Below, in pieces: positions 33,003 to 42,204 of a stretch of DNA of 64,000 nucleotides. Within the stretch, counting starts at the first letter, position 1. Every line of letters begins with the position of its first letter. Both the position numbers and the translations under genes were made by a program. The notes under the pieces are model-generated. The model searched no databases. It saw only the letters and a program-made list of their open reading frames with translations, and was not told the DNA's origin. Source of the stretch: Microthyrium microscopicum (Eukaryota; Ascomycota; Dothideomycetes; Microthyriales; Microthyriaceae); assembly GCA_010405405.1 (NCBI GenBank), contig MU004234.1, positions 698,643 through 762,642 on the forward strand, in the 5' to 3' direction.

Positions 33003-33917
33003 TGTGGTGGTTTGGTTGGTTATGATATGAGTGATCTGCTTGGACGGGCGTGGTTCAAAGAAAGTGTATATGCTGGAGAGCTTGTGTATGAGGCTCTAAA
33101 ATTCGGAGAATATTTTGTCGGTGCCAGTGACGTGGAATTAACTGTGCGAATATATGGGATGAAGATCTGGTAGAGTAGCAAGATCGGTGGTTAGCGGTCC
33201 ACATAAAATCCAATGTTTATGGTGGAGCTTCAGAGGAACAGGAATCTATCGACCAGCGTTAACACACAGAGATAGCACACTGCGAGACAATGGCCCCCAG
33301 CTCATGTTATACAATGGCATGTCCATGGGTAAGACATGGTGTTTGCCGGTCAAAACATTAGTAGGAAAGACCCATAGCGCCGAACATTTCCGGCCAGCGT
33401 CGGTTGTATCTCGACTCTCAAGCCGTGGACTAGCGGAAGTAGGAAAAAATGAAGGCATACCAAGTCAGCATTCACCAATACCTCATTCCTTGTCTCTTAC
33501 TCTCCTCTATCGGCGACCTACGGGTCTCAACGTCACCGCCGTGGAATATGCGTGGTGGTGTTCAAGGCTAGATTCCAGCCTTGTCGTGGGGGTCAATTTG
33601 GAGGGGTATCAATTGTATGAAACGGCTTCTGGTACTTGTAAACTGGTATTGTTCACTGTCAACCTGATTCTTTGACGAAGTTGCAATTTGAAGAAGAGAG
33701 ATTGTGCGAAAAGAGACGAGATACCCAGGTCGCTCGGAAAGAGGAGTCGTTGTAGTGATACCAGTACTCTCGCTCGATCAATGGTGACCAGGACGGCTTT
33801 CTACCCCGCTCCGAGTCAACAAGCTGCCAATGATCGACCCTTGTGCTCATAAACCCGCAGTTTACATTAAAAAAGCGAGGGATACGTCGGCCGGAAGGGC
33901 TGCTCATTGGCGACAGT
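33003..33917. other. Intergenic region, no gene seen
   Basis: Upstream of the mitochondrial carrier (minus strand). A 162-codon plus-strand frame (33187-33675) lacks recognisable content and overlaps minus-strand frames. No supported gene. Confidence 0.4.
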
Positions 33918-34496
33918 CTAGCCTGTACTGGTACTTTGTTTGCCGGCGCGTTCTCCTTTCTGTGTGATTGCGAACTGCGATGTATATGAGGGCTTGTATG
34001 GATGTCGTGTACAGCTCCTAGGGCGGACAACCTCGGGTGATTGTGTTAAGTAGAAGCTGCGATGATTTGGCCTCTTTTCAGTGTTTTCAGAAGCGAGGCT
34101 GGTCGATACTATCCCGCGTTCGGATGAAGGGTAGATGTGTGGTTGGTTGCTCGTGGTGTTGAGTGTCGCGTGTGTAAAGTCCTCATTTTCTGGTGACGTC
34201 ACTGCCATCTTTTCGTCCAACTTCATGTCAACAACCACCACAAGTAAGATTGCGGCCAGTAGGCTGAGATGCTTGTAAGCTTTGCCAGAAGTCCGATATG
34301 ATAATGGTCTTCGACTCAGAAACCGCTTTGGGGTGAAACGCGAGCAGACTATCCAGAAATTACCTTCGATATTAGATTTTGATTCCTCAACCTCTTTTCG
34401 CGACTCGAGATGAGAGTCATATCTATCGTTATATGTCTCACTGAAGTCAATCGTTGTATGAGACGGGAAGTGGTAGACGTCATTATATTGTCTATC
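33918..34496 (-). CDS. Possible 3' exon of an unrecognised single-pass membrane protein
   Basis: From a good acceptor (TCGGTTAG at 34497) a 192-codon frame is open to the stop at 33918 without an early ATG, which is what an internal-to-terminal exon would look like. It encodes a hydrophilic, acidic stretch (DFSETYNDRYDS, ESRKEVEESKSN), a basic stretch, one hydrophobic helix (HLSLLAAILLVVVV), and a Ser/Thr-rich tail. The ancestral upstream exon is not clear: candidates between 34600 and 34855 are open but do not join convincingly. It may be a real gene of unknown type, a remnant, or chance. Confidence 0.25.
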   Translation of the reverse strand, partial: DRQYNDVYHFPSHTTIDFSETYNDRYDSHLESRKEVEESKSNIEGNFWIVCSRFTPKRFLSRRPLSYRTSGKAYKHLSLLAAILLVVVVDMKLDEKMAVTSPENEDFTHATLNTTSNQPHIYPSSERGIVSTSLASENTEKRPNHRSFYLTQSPEVVRPRSCTRHPYKPSYTSQFAITQKGERAGKQSTSTG

Positions 34497-34955
34497 CTAA
34501 CCGAAGACCCGTATTCAACATCAAAAAGCTGACAAAGACCACTCGCAATTCAAAGCAACAAGCTTTAATTGGTCTTCATCCCCTTTCCGAATTTTTTCAT
34601 ACGCGACATGCTGTAACATCAAAAGTCTTGGGTAGAGCAAGAACATTACCAACCCAATGCTGACGTTTTAGTACAGAATGTCTGGTGCTCCAAGGACCGT
34701 GCAAAATGAAGATGATGAAATCGAACAAAGCTCCAATGTCTGGGACTACAAAGCTCAGTGGCATTGACATAAAAAGGCTGTTGACCTTTTGCAGAAGACT
34801 TGAAGCATGTAAGGAAATCGTGAACGAAATGTCCAACACATGTCGTGCTGGACAAAATGCTTCCAGCGGCTGATTGAGATAAAGCCCGACTAGCCTTCGG
34901 TTATCTGATTTGATAAGGGTCTCCAGTATCTCCCCAGAGATTCGAAACGTCGGAT
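34497..34955. other. Gene-poor stretch with weak minus-strand frames
   Basis: Two overlapping minus-strand frames at 34597-34855 could be the missing upstream exon of the frame at 33918, one being hydrophobic (FVVPDIGALFDFIIFIL). Splicing to it is not convincing. Nothing else is supported. Confidence 0.3.
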
Positions 34956-35751
34956 TCAGACGGCATCATCGTTGTCTTCATCCTCTTCCTCACTTGGCTC
35001 ATGCCAGGTAATGGTAGGAGGCTTAAGACTCTCAGCTCCTGCAGCAATCAGTCGTTTGATCTGTAAATGGCGTGCAATGATGCTCTGGCGAGCAGCTGCA
35101 GGACCTCCAGACATCGGGATGTGTTTGCATGCAGTAGCAATGGCATCAAACTTTACTTCGCGACGTTCCTCCAGGAGGTCTTCTATCTGGCCGGCAGCCA
35201 CCCTGAGTTCCCTCTCTATCCTGTCTTCGAGCAGTGGAGGGTCTAAAGGAGGAAAGTCGGCCAGTCGGACCCTGTCATTATCGATGAAAGCTGCACGGGT
35301 AACGATCCGTTTGTAGTAATTGCTGAACTGTTCGTCGAGGCTGTTGTCGATCATCATCTGGTCTGCAACTATCGAAGTTAGCTTCACACTATCATATGAT
35401 TTGGTTTGACTCATAACAAATATAACTGGATCTGAATGGAAAGAACTCACGTAATCGTCGGAACGTGAAACGCCCGTGGACGACTCCAATATGAACGTCA
35501 AGATCTTCGTCAGTTCGAAAGAGCTTCAGGCAAAGCTTGTCTGAGTTGTCAACTGTACATCGGCATAGCAATTCGCCTGGAACAAGGACAACCAAGCCGC
35601 CATCTTCTTCATAGAACTTGACTGAGTTTCGAATCTGGACTGGTATGCCCGATTTGATTCTCAACGCAAACCCTTGGAGAAGTCCAAAGTACGCCAGATA
35701 ATTCTCATTGGATTCCAGACGCTTAGGATATATACTCGGGATGAGCGACAT
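34956..35751 (-). CDS. Uncharacterised protein with the same variant zinc-finger-like module
   Basis: Exons are 35751-35451 and 35362-34956, giving 235 aa. The first exon contains a module matching the one in the protein at 26186: GELLCRCTVDNSDKLC, twelve residues, His, four residues, His (DLDVHIGVVH), preceded by a similar run (VKFYEEDGG then VPGE). The second exon is mostly helical and charged (LEDRIERELRVAAGQIEDLLEERRE), then a Ala/Gly-rich segment, ending in a very acidic tail (EPSEEEDEDNDDA). There is no signal peptide or membrane helix. The intron is 88 nt with GTGAGT and TTGCAG borders, phase 1. The family is unknown to me; the shared module suggests a lineage-specific group, possibly nucleic-acid or protein binding. 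Confidence 0.7.
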
Positions 35752-36982
35752 CGTGCGGTAGATGTAAGAACTAGAGCAGAAATAGGAGGAATATAGACTG
35801 TGGCTCGAGTGTTTATAATCCTCCGGAAGTTTTCTCTCTTGGCTGAGGCCTGATGTCCCGAAGAAAACTTAAGACTTTGCGTTAGCAAGAAAAATCGCGA
35901 TCACGAGATTGCAGCTGGTCACTGACTTACTGATTGATGCTTCGACTGCGGTATGTGCTTGTTGTTGCGATGTGCTTGCTTCCGGCAAGATGCTCAATTT
36001 TCAACCAAGGATAGAAGAATAGGAAGAGTTGATGGAGCAGAGGAGCCAGCAATGGACTTTATACCAGCCAAGGCGCATCAGTTATTCACTTTGCTCAACA
36101 ACTCACGCTAAATAACCATCCCAAGGCTCTAGCTTCCAAGTTCAACGCTGAAGAAGTGAGTCCTGAGATCGCTGCATTGATACCTACTCATCGAACCATG
36201 ATGAGCGAAAGCTTAAGCGCTTGGCTCGCTCAAAGCTCACTCATTGATTGGCAGTGATACCAACTCGTGGTGACGTTTTCGAGTGTAGCTGCTACTGGAA
36301 GCGGTTGTTCGGGTTGAAGTATGGGCAGCAATTGGAAACCGCACATTGGCATACTCGGTCTAGTGGAGCTCGCAGTTGCTCTATGCGAGTGCCTGGGAAT
36401 GGGATTCATACAGTGCTTCAGATCAAAGTGAGTGGAGATTGGCACCAGATGATACTAAAAGTGAGTTTGTGATATTATAACAGTCCGGGCTGGAAAATTG
36501 GAAACGATGGCAGAACCAAGTTGGATACACAAATGTGCTTCACTCGAGTGGCTAATCATGGGAAGAGCTAACCCTGGGATATACAGAGGCAGGAGTCATG
36601 TGTTTTTGGAGTGTTTGGCAGATATTCTACATGCTGAGACTGTGGTGTCCATTTCCACTCGTTCTTAACAAAAGGTCCAAACAAGGCATAGCACTTTCCA
36701 TCCTGACAACACAAGCAATCATAATGTCACGATGAACGCAGAACAATAGTTTGGTAGAAATCCAAATCGAGCAGGAATTGATTCATTACTCCGTCAAGAA
36801 CAACTTCTCGGGTATAGCATCTCGATACATCACTGAAATCTCGATAAGAGTACACAGTCGTTATTGTAGAAGGCTACAACAAAGTTTCATAGTAGTCCTA
36901 ATTTTCCTTGTCTTCTGTGTGCTCATCATCGTCTCTATCACCGTCCTAAGTCTCAGCTTTGTATTAATCAATGTCTTCATCC
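35752..36982. other. Intergenic region, no gene seen
   Basis: About 1.2 kb upstream of the zinc-module gene and downstream of the first F-box-like gene, both on the minus strand. No convincing frame or family; I found no further F-box-like remnant in it by eye. Confidence 0.4.
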
Positions 36983-37736
36983 TCATGATTCATCCAATTC
37001 TTCGTCCTCATCAGACTTTTCCTCTTCATCAGACTTTTCCTCTTCATCAGACTCTTCCTCTTCATCAGACTCTTCCTCTTCATCAGATTCCTCGATTTCA
37101 TCGAAGCCTTTTTCTTCCTCGCTGTCTGTAAATGGATCCATGGCACCCCAATATACCCTCTTGAGCAAATTATTATCGTGCTCCCAGAAATACCTAGCGA
37201 AAATTAGCATAACACTCTTACAGAATAAGATAGCAAATGGATTAGGTCACGTACTTTGTTTCTCGGATTGGTGTTCGATCTTTGCAGTCAAGGCAAGTCT
37301 CAACAAGATGATCCTTACGATCTAGCCACGCGAGGAAGTCTGTTTGAAACTGGCTGTACCAAGCAATCTGGCGGGACAAAGGTCCGTCATAGTCATGTCG
37401 GTGATAGTCCCATCCTCGACCCTTCCGGCATACCTCTACGACTCTGAAGCAAGTAGCCTTCCGGTACGATTCGCAGCCACAGCAGTAGAGGACTTTTAGA
37501 CGGTGCAGAGAGTGAGTGCCACCCTTAGTCAGAAATCGCAGGTAAGCTAGATCCGGAAAGGTGCCATCTTCGATCAGAAAGTCGGTGTTGGTCGGAGCGA
37601 CAATGATGACGTGGTATGCTTTGGAGACTGTGCGAAGGGAAAGCTTGTCCATGGCGCCAAGGTACTGGATGATATCGAGTTTGAGCTCATTGGGAATTCC
37701 TTGGAGCGAAGCGCGGGGAGGGACGTGAGCGGCCAT
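36983..37736 (-). CDS. F-box-like protein, paralogue 1 of a tandem array
   Basis: Exons are 37736-37255 and 37193-36983, giving 230 aa from the Met at 37736. The N-terminus is an F-box-like helix bundle (PRASLQGIPNELKLDIIQYLG then LSLRTVSKAYH), the adaptor motif by which such proteins join SCF ubiquitin ligases. A pair of CxxC motifs follows, CCGC (VLYCCGCESYR) and CLDC (VETCLDC), likely binding zinc. After the intron comes the YFW motif shared with the paralogues, then a long acidic tail made of SDEEE repeats encoded by an 18-bp tandem repeat. Upstream, at 37819-37809, is a sequence matching the 11-nt first exon of the paralogues (with donor GTAAGC and an in-frame acceptor), except that its start codon reads ATT. 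So the ancestral start seems lost and the internal Met is probably used. Function is inferred only from the F-box-like part. Confidence 0.7.
37003..37093. repeat. 18-bp tandem repeat coding for an acidic tail
   Basis: About five copies of an 18-bp unit (consensus CCTCTTCATCAGACTCTT on the plus strand) lie in phase with the minus-strand frame of F-box paralogue 1 and encode repeated SDEEE-type hexapeptides. Copies differ by one or two bases. The tail is absent from the other three paralogues. Confidence 0.9.
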
Positions 37737-37819
37737 CGAAACTTGTTGAGGACTGTCTGGCTGTTAGGATGCTATTTTATCTTTCAGGGAGAGAAAAAAT
37801 ATGCTTACGGAGTTTCAAT

Positions 37820-38229
37820 CTTTTTGATATTTCGAAGTGGGCTGATTTTGAAGATTGTTGTCGGAGGGAAGCAGAGATTACAAAAGCGATGGTGCTATAT
37901 ACACCAAGAATGCGGGTCGCAAAATCACCTATGATGTCAATTTTTGAAAGCCTAGTCACACGTGCAGTCAAGGATGAGACTGAGACTGAGGTTTCAAGGC
38001 TTAATTGGGGATGCTTAAGGTAAAGCTCTCATCGCTTAGGAAACGGCAAAAGCCGAGTTATAGCACGATGTGGAAGGCAGTGTTGTTGATCTTCTGTAGG
38101 TAGCTTCTTCTTCCGGGTTGTGATACTGCAGAGCTAATCACAGGAAAATCAAGATGCTTGGTTTGGATATCATTGATCGAATGTGCTACCGCCCACACTT
38201 CCAGCTACCTACTTTAGGTACCCGTGTAC
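37820..38229. other. Spacer between F-box paralogues 1 and 2
   Basis: This 410-bp stretch should contain the promoter of paralogue 1 and the 3' UTR of paralogue 2. No gene is seen. A run of ACCTAGGTAGGTA lies at its right edge overlapping the stop of paralogue 2. Confidence 0.45.
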
Positions 38230-38909
38230 CTAGGTAGGTACGACATATACGTGCCGGACCCGAAACTCTTCCAACAATCCCTCAAAATCCACAAGCCAAA
38301 TGTAACTACGAGTACGAATTAGCACAAACCCTATAAACTCAAAAGTGTAAAGGCCAACAGACACCTCTGCCTTAAGAACATCTGAAAGTTCGCAATCAAT
38401 ACAGGTCTCCAGACGCCAATGTTTGTGGCGTCTCCACTTCCCTAAGTCTTGGTTGAAATGGAAGCTCACGTTCCGCGAGACGGCGGATTCGATACCACTA
38501 TACCAGTGCTCTGGCTGTGCAGCGTACGAAGAATGCCGCTCAATATTTTGGGACATTCGACCCATTCTGAAATTCTTGATCTTGCGATATTTTCGACATT
38601 CAGCGCAGTGAAGAACTGGGATGTTCTGGAATCGACGGTTGCGAACGAGGTCATCATTTGCCGGGAGATCGGTGATAAGGGTGTGGTAATCTTTGGAAAG
38701 AGCATGAAGAGCCAGTTTTCCTAGTGGGTCCAGGTGCTTCACTATCTCAAGCTTCAGCTCTGCCGGAATACCTTGGAGAGAAGCGCAGGGAGGTAGTGGG
38801 AGTGGTGGACGAGTGGCCATGTTGGGTGCTGGAGCTCTATAATGATTCATGTTAGAGCTGTTAATGACTTGAGAAGCTAAAGAAAAGGATATACTCACAG
38901 CTCTGCCAT
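38230..38909 (-). CDS. F-box-like protein, paralogue 2 of a tandem array
   Basis: Exons are 38909-38899 (11 nt, coding MAE plus two bases) and 38836-38230, giving 205 aa. It has the shared layout: F-box-like segment (CASLQGIPAELKLEIVKHL, then LALHALSKDYH), CAEC in VLHCAECRKYR, then WRRHKHWRLETCIDC, and the YIW motif near the end. The 11-nt first exon with a GTGAGT donor has the same length and phase as in paralogue 4, supporting the model. Near the 3' end a further intron could be removed (a GTCTGT donor and TCGTAG acceptor) to bring the CxxC region next to YIW as in the paralogues, or the frame can be read straight through; both end at the same stop. The protein probably serves as an SCF adaptor; its target is unknown. 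It looks intact. Confidence 0.75.
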
Positions 38910-39549
38910 GGCGTAGTGAGGCCCCTTTCGCAGAAGGTTGTAAGAGTGTTGCAACAGAGTCGAAGATGAAGTGCGGGATAAGACTTTATACTGTCCAAAA
39001 ATCCAAGTGGGAAAACTTTGACGTCAGCCTAATTTGGGAAAGTGCCGGGTGTGATTGAGGACCCGAGTATTTGGGAAGGAGCAGAACAGGACAAATGACA
39101 TGACCCATTACAGAAGCCGACTGAGCTCTGACGTGTTTTTCCTTCCGAATGTGAGGACTGTGGAAGAGGAAGAGCGATCAAAGCTAGCAATCGCTTAGAA
39201 TTTTGATATATCGTCGGGTTGAAGCCTCTGGGTTAGCTAGTGTTGTGTTCGGATCGAAGAGAAGTAGCACACTCTTGGCCTAGCAATGTGAAATTATTCG
39301 AAACCTAAGCCGGATAGGTTTGATGGTCGGGAGATGTTCGTGGCTGTTGATATGAGCTAAGCTGAGAGAAACCACATACACTTATCACATTCATCGAACG
39401 CAATGATATCTTTAATTCCCATTAGCTATGGTATCCCGTCTTTTGTGAATATAAGAGCAGGCCAGAGCAACACAAGGAATCCGGAGCGAGAGCAGCAGAG
39501 AGCAGCCAGTGCCTCAAGTATAGCTAGCATCTCACCTCTTTTCTTCCTC
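38910..39549. other. Spacer between F-box paralogues 2 and 3
   Basis: This 640-bp stretch holds the paralogue 2 promoter and the region past the ancestral stop of paralogue 3. No gene is seen. Confidence 0.45.
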
Positions 39550-40243
39550 TCAGTCATCCTCTGTTTCATGATTTGTAGCCTGATCGATGTCCCATTTCTC
39601 GTAGAAGTCTGGCCGCCAATTTTTCTTCTTCAGCAAAGCCATTAGTGGGCCCAGGGGCTGTTGCCAAAGGTATCTAAAAGGTCTGAAAATCAGTACAGGA
39701 ACAACTTGGAGTGGCTGAGTTGATGTGTAAAGACTTACCGATCTTGCTAAAGCTGACAGTCAGTACAAAGCTCGAGGCGAAAGTCCTTGCGCCGCCGCCA
39801 TCGCAGCATGGCAGAAATCCACCAACACCAGAACTTGTTATCCTGGTTAATCTCATCGTCATTCCGCGGGCAACGACGTTGAAGAGCCTGTACTTCTAGG
39901 TACAGTTTTGAGATATCAAAATGATGGGCAGCGCGGTACGTTCCACAAGAAGCGCAACGGATGACTTTGAGCATATCGACGTAACATTTGTCGGCTAGTT
40001 CGTCATTTGTCAACGGCTCGATGATGTTGTAGTAATGCTTGGAGACAGTTCTTAGAGTAAGTCTTGCGTATGGACCAAGGTACTTTACGATCTCGAGCTT
40101 AAGTTCGTCTGTTATTCCTTGGAGAGAAGCGCGTGGTGGAAGTGGAAAAGGGGTAGACATTGTGCTTGCTGAGGGCTGCAACGATATTAGAATCGTTGAG
40201 AAGTTCTGGGCCAAAGCGATGGAAGTACTTAAGGCTTTGCCAT
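39550..40243 (-). pseudogene. F-box-like paralogue 3, carrying a nonsense codon and a broken first donor
   Basis: The body (40160-39739 and 39673-39550) aligns with the other paralogues: PRASLQGITDELKLEIVKYLG, RCASCGTYR, then WRRRKDFRLELCTDC, and after an in-phase intron RYLWQQ and an acidic end. Two lesions are visible. First, the ancestral 11-nt first exon (ATG at 40243-40241) is present, but its donor reads TTAAGT instead of GTAAGT, and without splicing the frame stops after four codons. Second, a TAG at 39749-39747, four residues after the CTDC motif, interrupts a frame that is otherwise open across the final intron to 39550. Translation from the internal ATG at 40160 would give only 137 aa. 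It may be a recent pseudogene or a truncated gene. Only the lesion positions are given here; whether transcripts exist is unknown. Confidence 0.65.
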
Positions 40244-40830
40244 CGCAAGTTGAAGCTCAAGTCGCAGGGTGTTGTGACAGTGGTGAAGGAGAGTTGAGCA
40301 TGAGGTGGCAGGAGAATGGTTTTATACACCTTAAAAGTACCGAATGAGTCCGACAGGTGACAAAATCTCCGGATTATTATTGCAACCTGATCATTGCAGG
40401 GGGCAGCCGCCTGGCTTTGAGAAATGGCATGATGGCAATAGTGCAGAGGTGCTGCATGACCGGGAAAGGGAGACTACGGCATGCCTCTGTGTCAATTTAG
40501 TCCTGGCCCACGACTGAGTCCACATAGAGCATGCCTATCAGCTAACAGGTAGTCAAGCCTAACACTGTATGCCTTTCTTCGAAACTTGAGTACTGCGAAA
40601 GGGCAAAAAGGCATAAGATTTTGGAACAGCGTTCAAGACGTTCATCGAATGATGGTATTGATTCATACCTTCGATCCGGTGTGTGAAGTTGGAATATCGT
40701 ACCAAAAGAATTCAGAGATTGGATGTATAGAAAGGCGCCAACCAATTCATTCAAGTACGGATTAAGATTCTGTTATATATCGCTGTTCATATGGTGGCCG
40801 TGGCCTTTGACACCTCGTCATCTCAATCGA
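40244..40830. other. Spacer between F-box paralogues 3 and 4
   Basis: This 587-bp stretch shows only short overlapping frames. No gene is seen. Confidence 0.45.
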
Positions 40831-41519
40831 TCATACAGTACACTTGGGAACAACACCCAGCTTTCTGCGAGGACCGATATCTCCAATACCGCTCCAATTC
40901 TCATGGAATAGTTCCATGACCTGCACGAACTTCATGTCCCAGATGTAGCTTCAAACCAAGTCAGCAGATGTGCGAGAGAAACTACAGAGCTGAAGTGCGA
41001 CTTACTCCTTGTCTTGCTTGCCATTCTCATCCTTGCAGTCACCACAAATCTCGTGAAGGTAGACTTGGTTTCTCCGCCATGAGTCCATATCTCTCTTGAG
41101 CTTGCCTGTAAACCATCGAGCGAACGGACTAGTTATTGCGCCAAGTCGATGAAGCTTCTTAAAGTAAAGATCTTCGTTGACTCCCTTGACAATGTTGAAC
41201 TCGCTGGGTGGTCGAAATCCTTTGCACTGCTCACAGTACAAGACCCGAAATTTGTTGACCGGGATTTTGGGGACAAAGTCGGAATTTGTTGGCTTTGGCA
41301 GAAAGCTGTACTCCAGACAACTTCCTCGGAGAGCAAGCTTGTCGAAAAGACCGAGATATTGGACGATCTCTAATTTGAGCTCAACCGGTATCCCTTGGAG
41401 CGATGCTTTCGGCGGTGCGGCAAAACGAGCGTCGCTGCTGCCAGCTTGAGCGCTGTCACGATGTTAGCAATCCTGAAGTATATGGCTCAGAAAGAAGAAA
41501 ATACTTACCGTTTCTCCAT
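40831..41519 (-). CDS. F-box-like protein, paralogue 4 of a tandem array
   Basis: Exons are 41519-41509 (11 nt), 41452-41006 and 40948-40831, giving 191 aa. The layout matches the array: F-box-like segment (KASLQGIPVELKLEIVQYLG then LALRG), CEQC in VLYCEQCKGFR, MDSWRRNQVYLHEICGDC, then after a phase-2 intron the YIW motif (DYIWDMKFVQVMEL). Both introns have GTAAGT donors. It is the only member whose three-exon structure is complete and unambiguous, so it serves as the template for interpreting the others. It is probably an SCF substrate adaptor with a zinc-binding second domain; the substrate is unknown. No signal peptide or membrane helix. Confidence 0.8.
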
Positions 41520-42204
41520 GTTGTAAACGAGTGTCCAGTGAAGGTTGAATTGAACAACTGGTGAATAGAACACAATAAGAGCAGGAGGAGAGGCTTTATA
41601 CAACTCAACATTGCTGAGACGATTCCAGCATGTGCCATTTCCAAGTGAACTTTCAAACCAAGAAGACGAAATTGGAAAGCTGCGGTTGCAGAGTTGAGAA
41701 GCAACACAGAACCATCGTTGTAGGAGAGCTGCTTAGAATGGAAAGATGTGCTGGAGGTTTCAAACTAAAATATGCGAATGTCGGGTTCGTAGCATTCGAT
41801 CGTCGAGGTATGCTTACTTGAAAGGGAAGTCGTGGCTAAGCATGCTGTTGGAGAGTGTTGGAAAAGGGGCTGATGGGCGACGATGCTGTTACAACATTTC
41901 GCGTGCGTGGATTGGAAAGGAGGATGACAAGAAGCTGGAAGAGCTAAAAGACCTGATATGCCAGAGAAGCAGTCAATTAATTATGAGCAAGATATCTTGC
42001 GGCGAGAGGAAGAGCATATTATAGCTTATATGATTGCAGCCTTGCCAAGGGAGGCAAGACGCCGTCAACACTGCATCTGGTCACTGCAAACATGCGATCG
42101 ATATGAAAGACCAGATGTCATGAAACCATTCGTAATTTCCTTAGGATAAGAGTAGGCTGATTGGGAACATGGTATGGAAGAACTTCGAAAGGCTCTCTTG
42201 CCAT
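41520..42204. other. Intergenic region, no gene seen
   Basis: This 685-bp stretch holds the paralogue 4 promoter and the 3' flank of the DUF2235 gene. Plus-strand frames of 60-90 codons (41630-42149) overlap and have no recognisable content. Confidence 0.4.

Noticed and set aside
33187-33675. 162-codon plus-strand frame
   Set aside because: No recognisable motifs, biased toward random composition, and overlaps other frames upstream of the carrier gene.
39550-39673. Separate small gene after F-box paralogue 3
   Set aside because: The exon has no start and its phase and YLW motif match the terminal exon of the paralogues, so it belongs to the interrupted copy.
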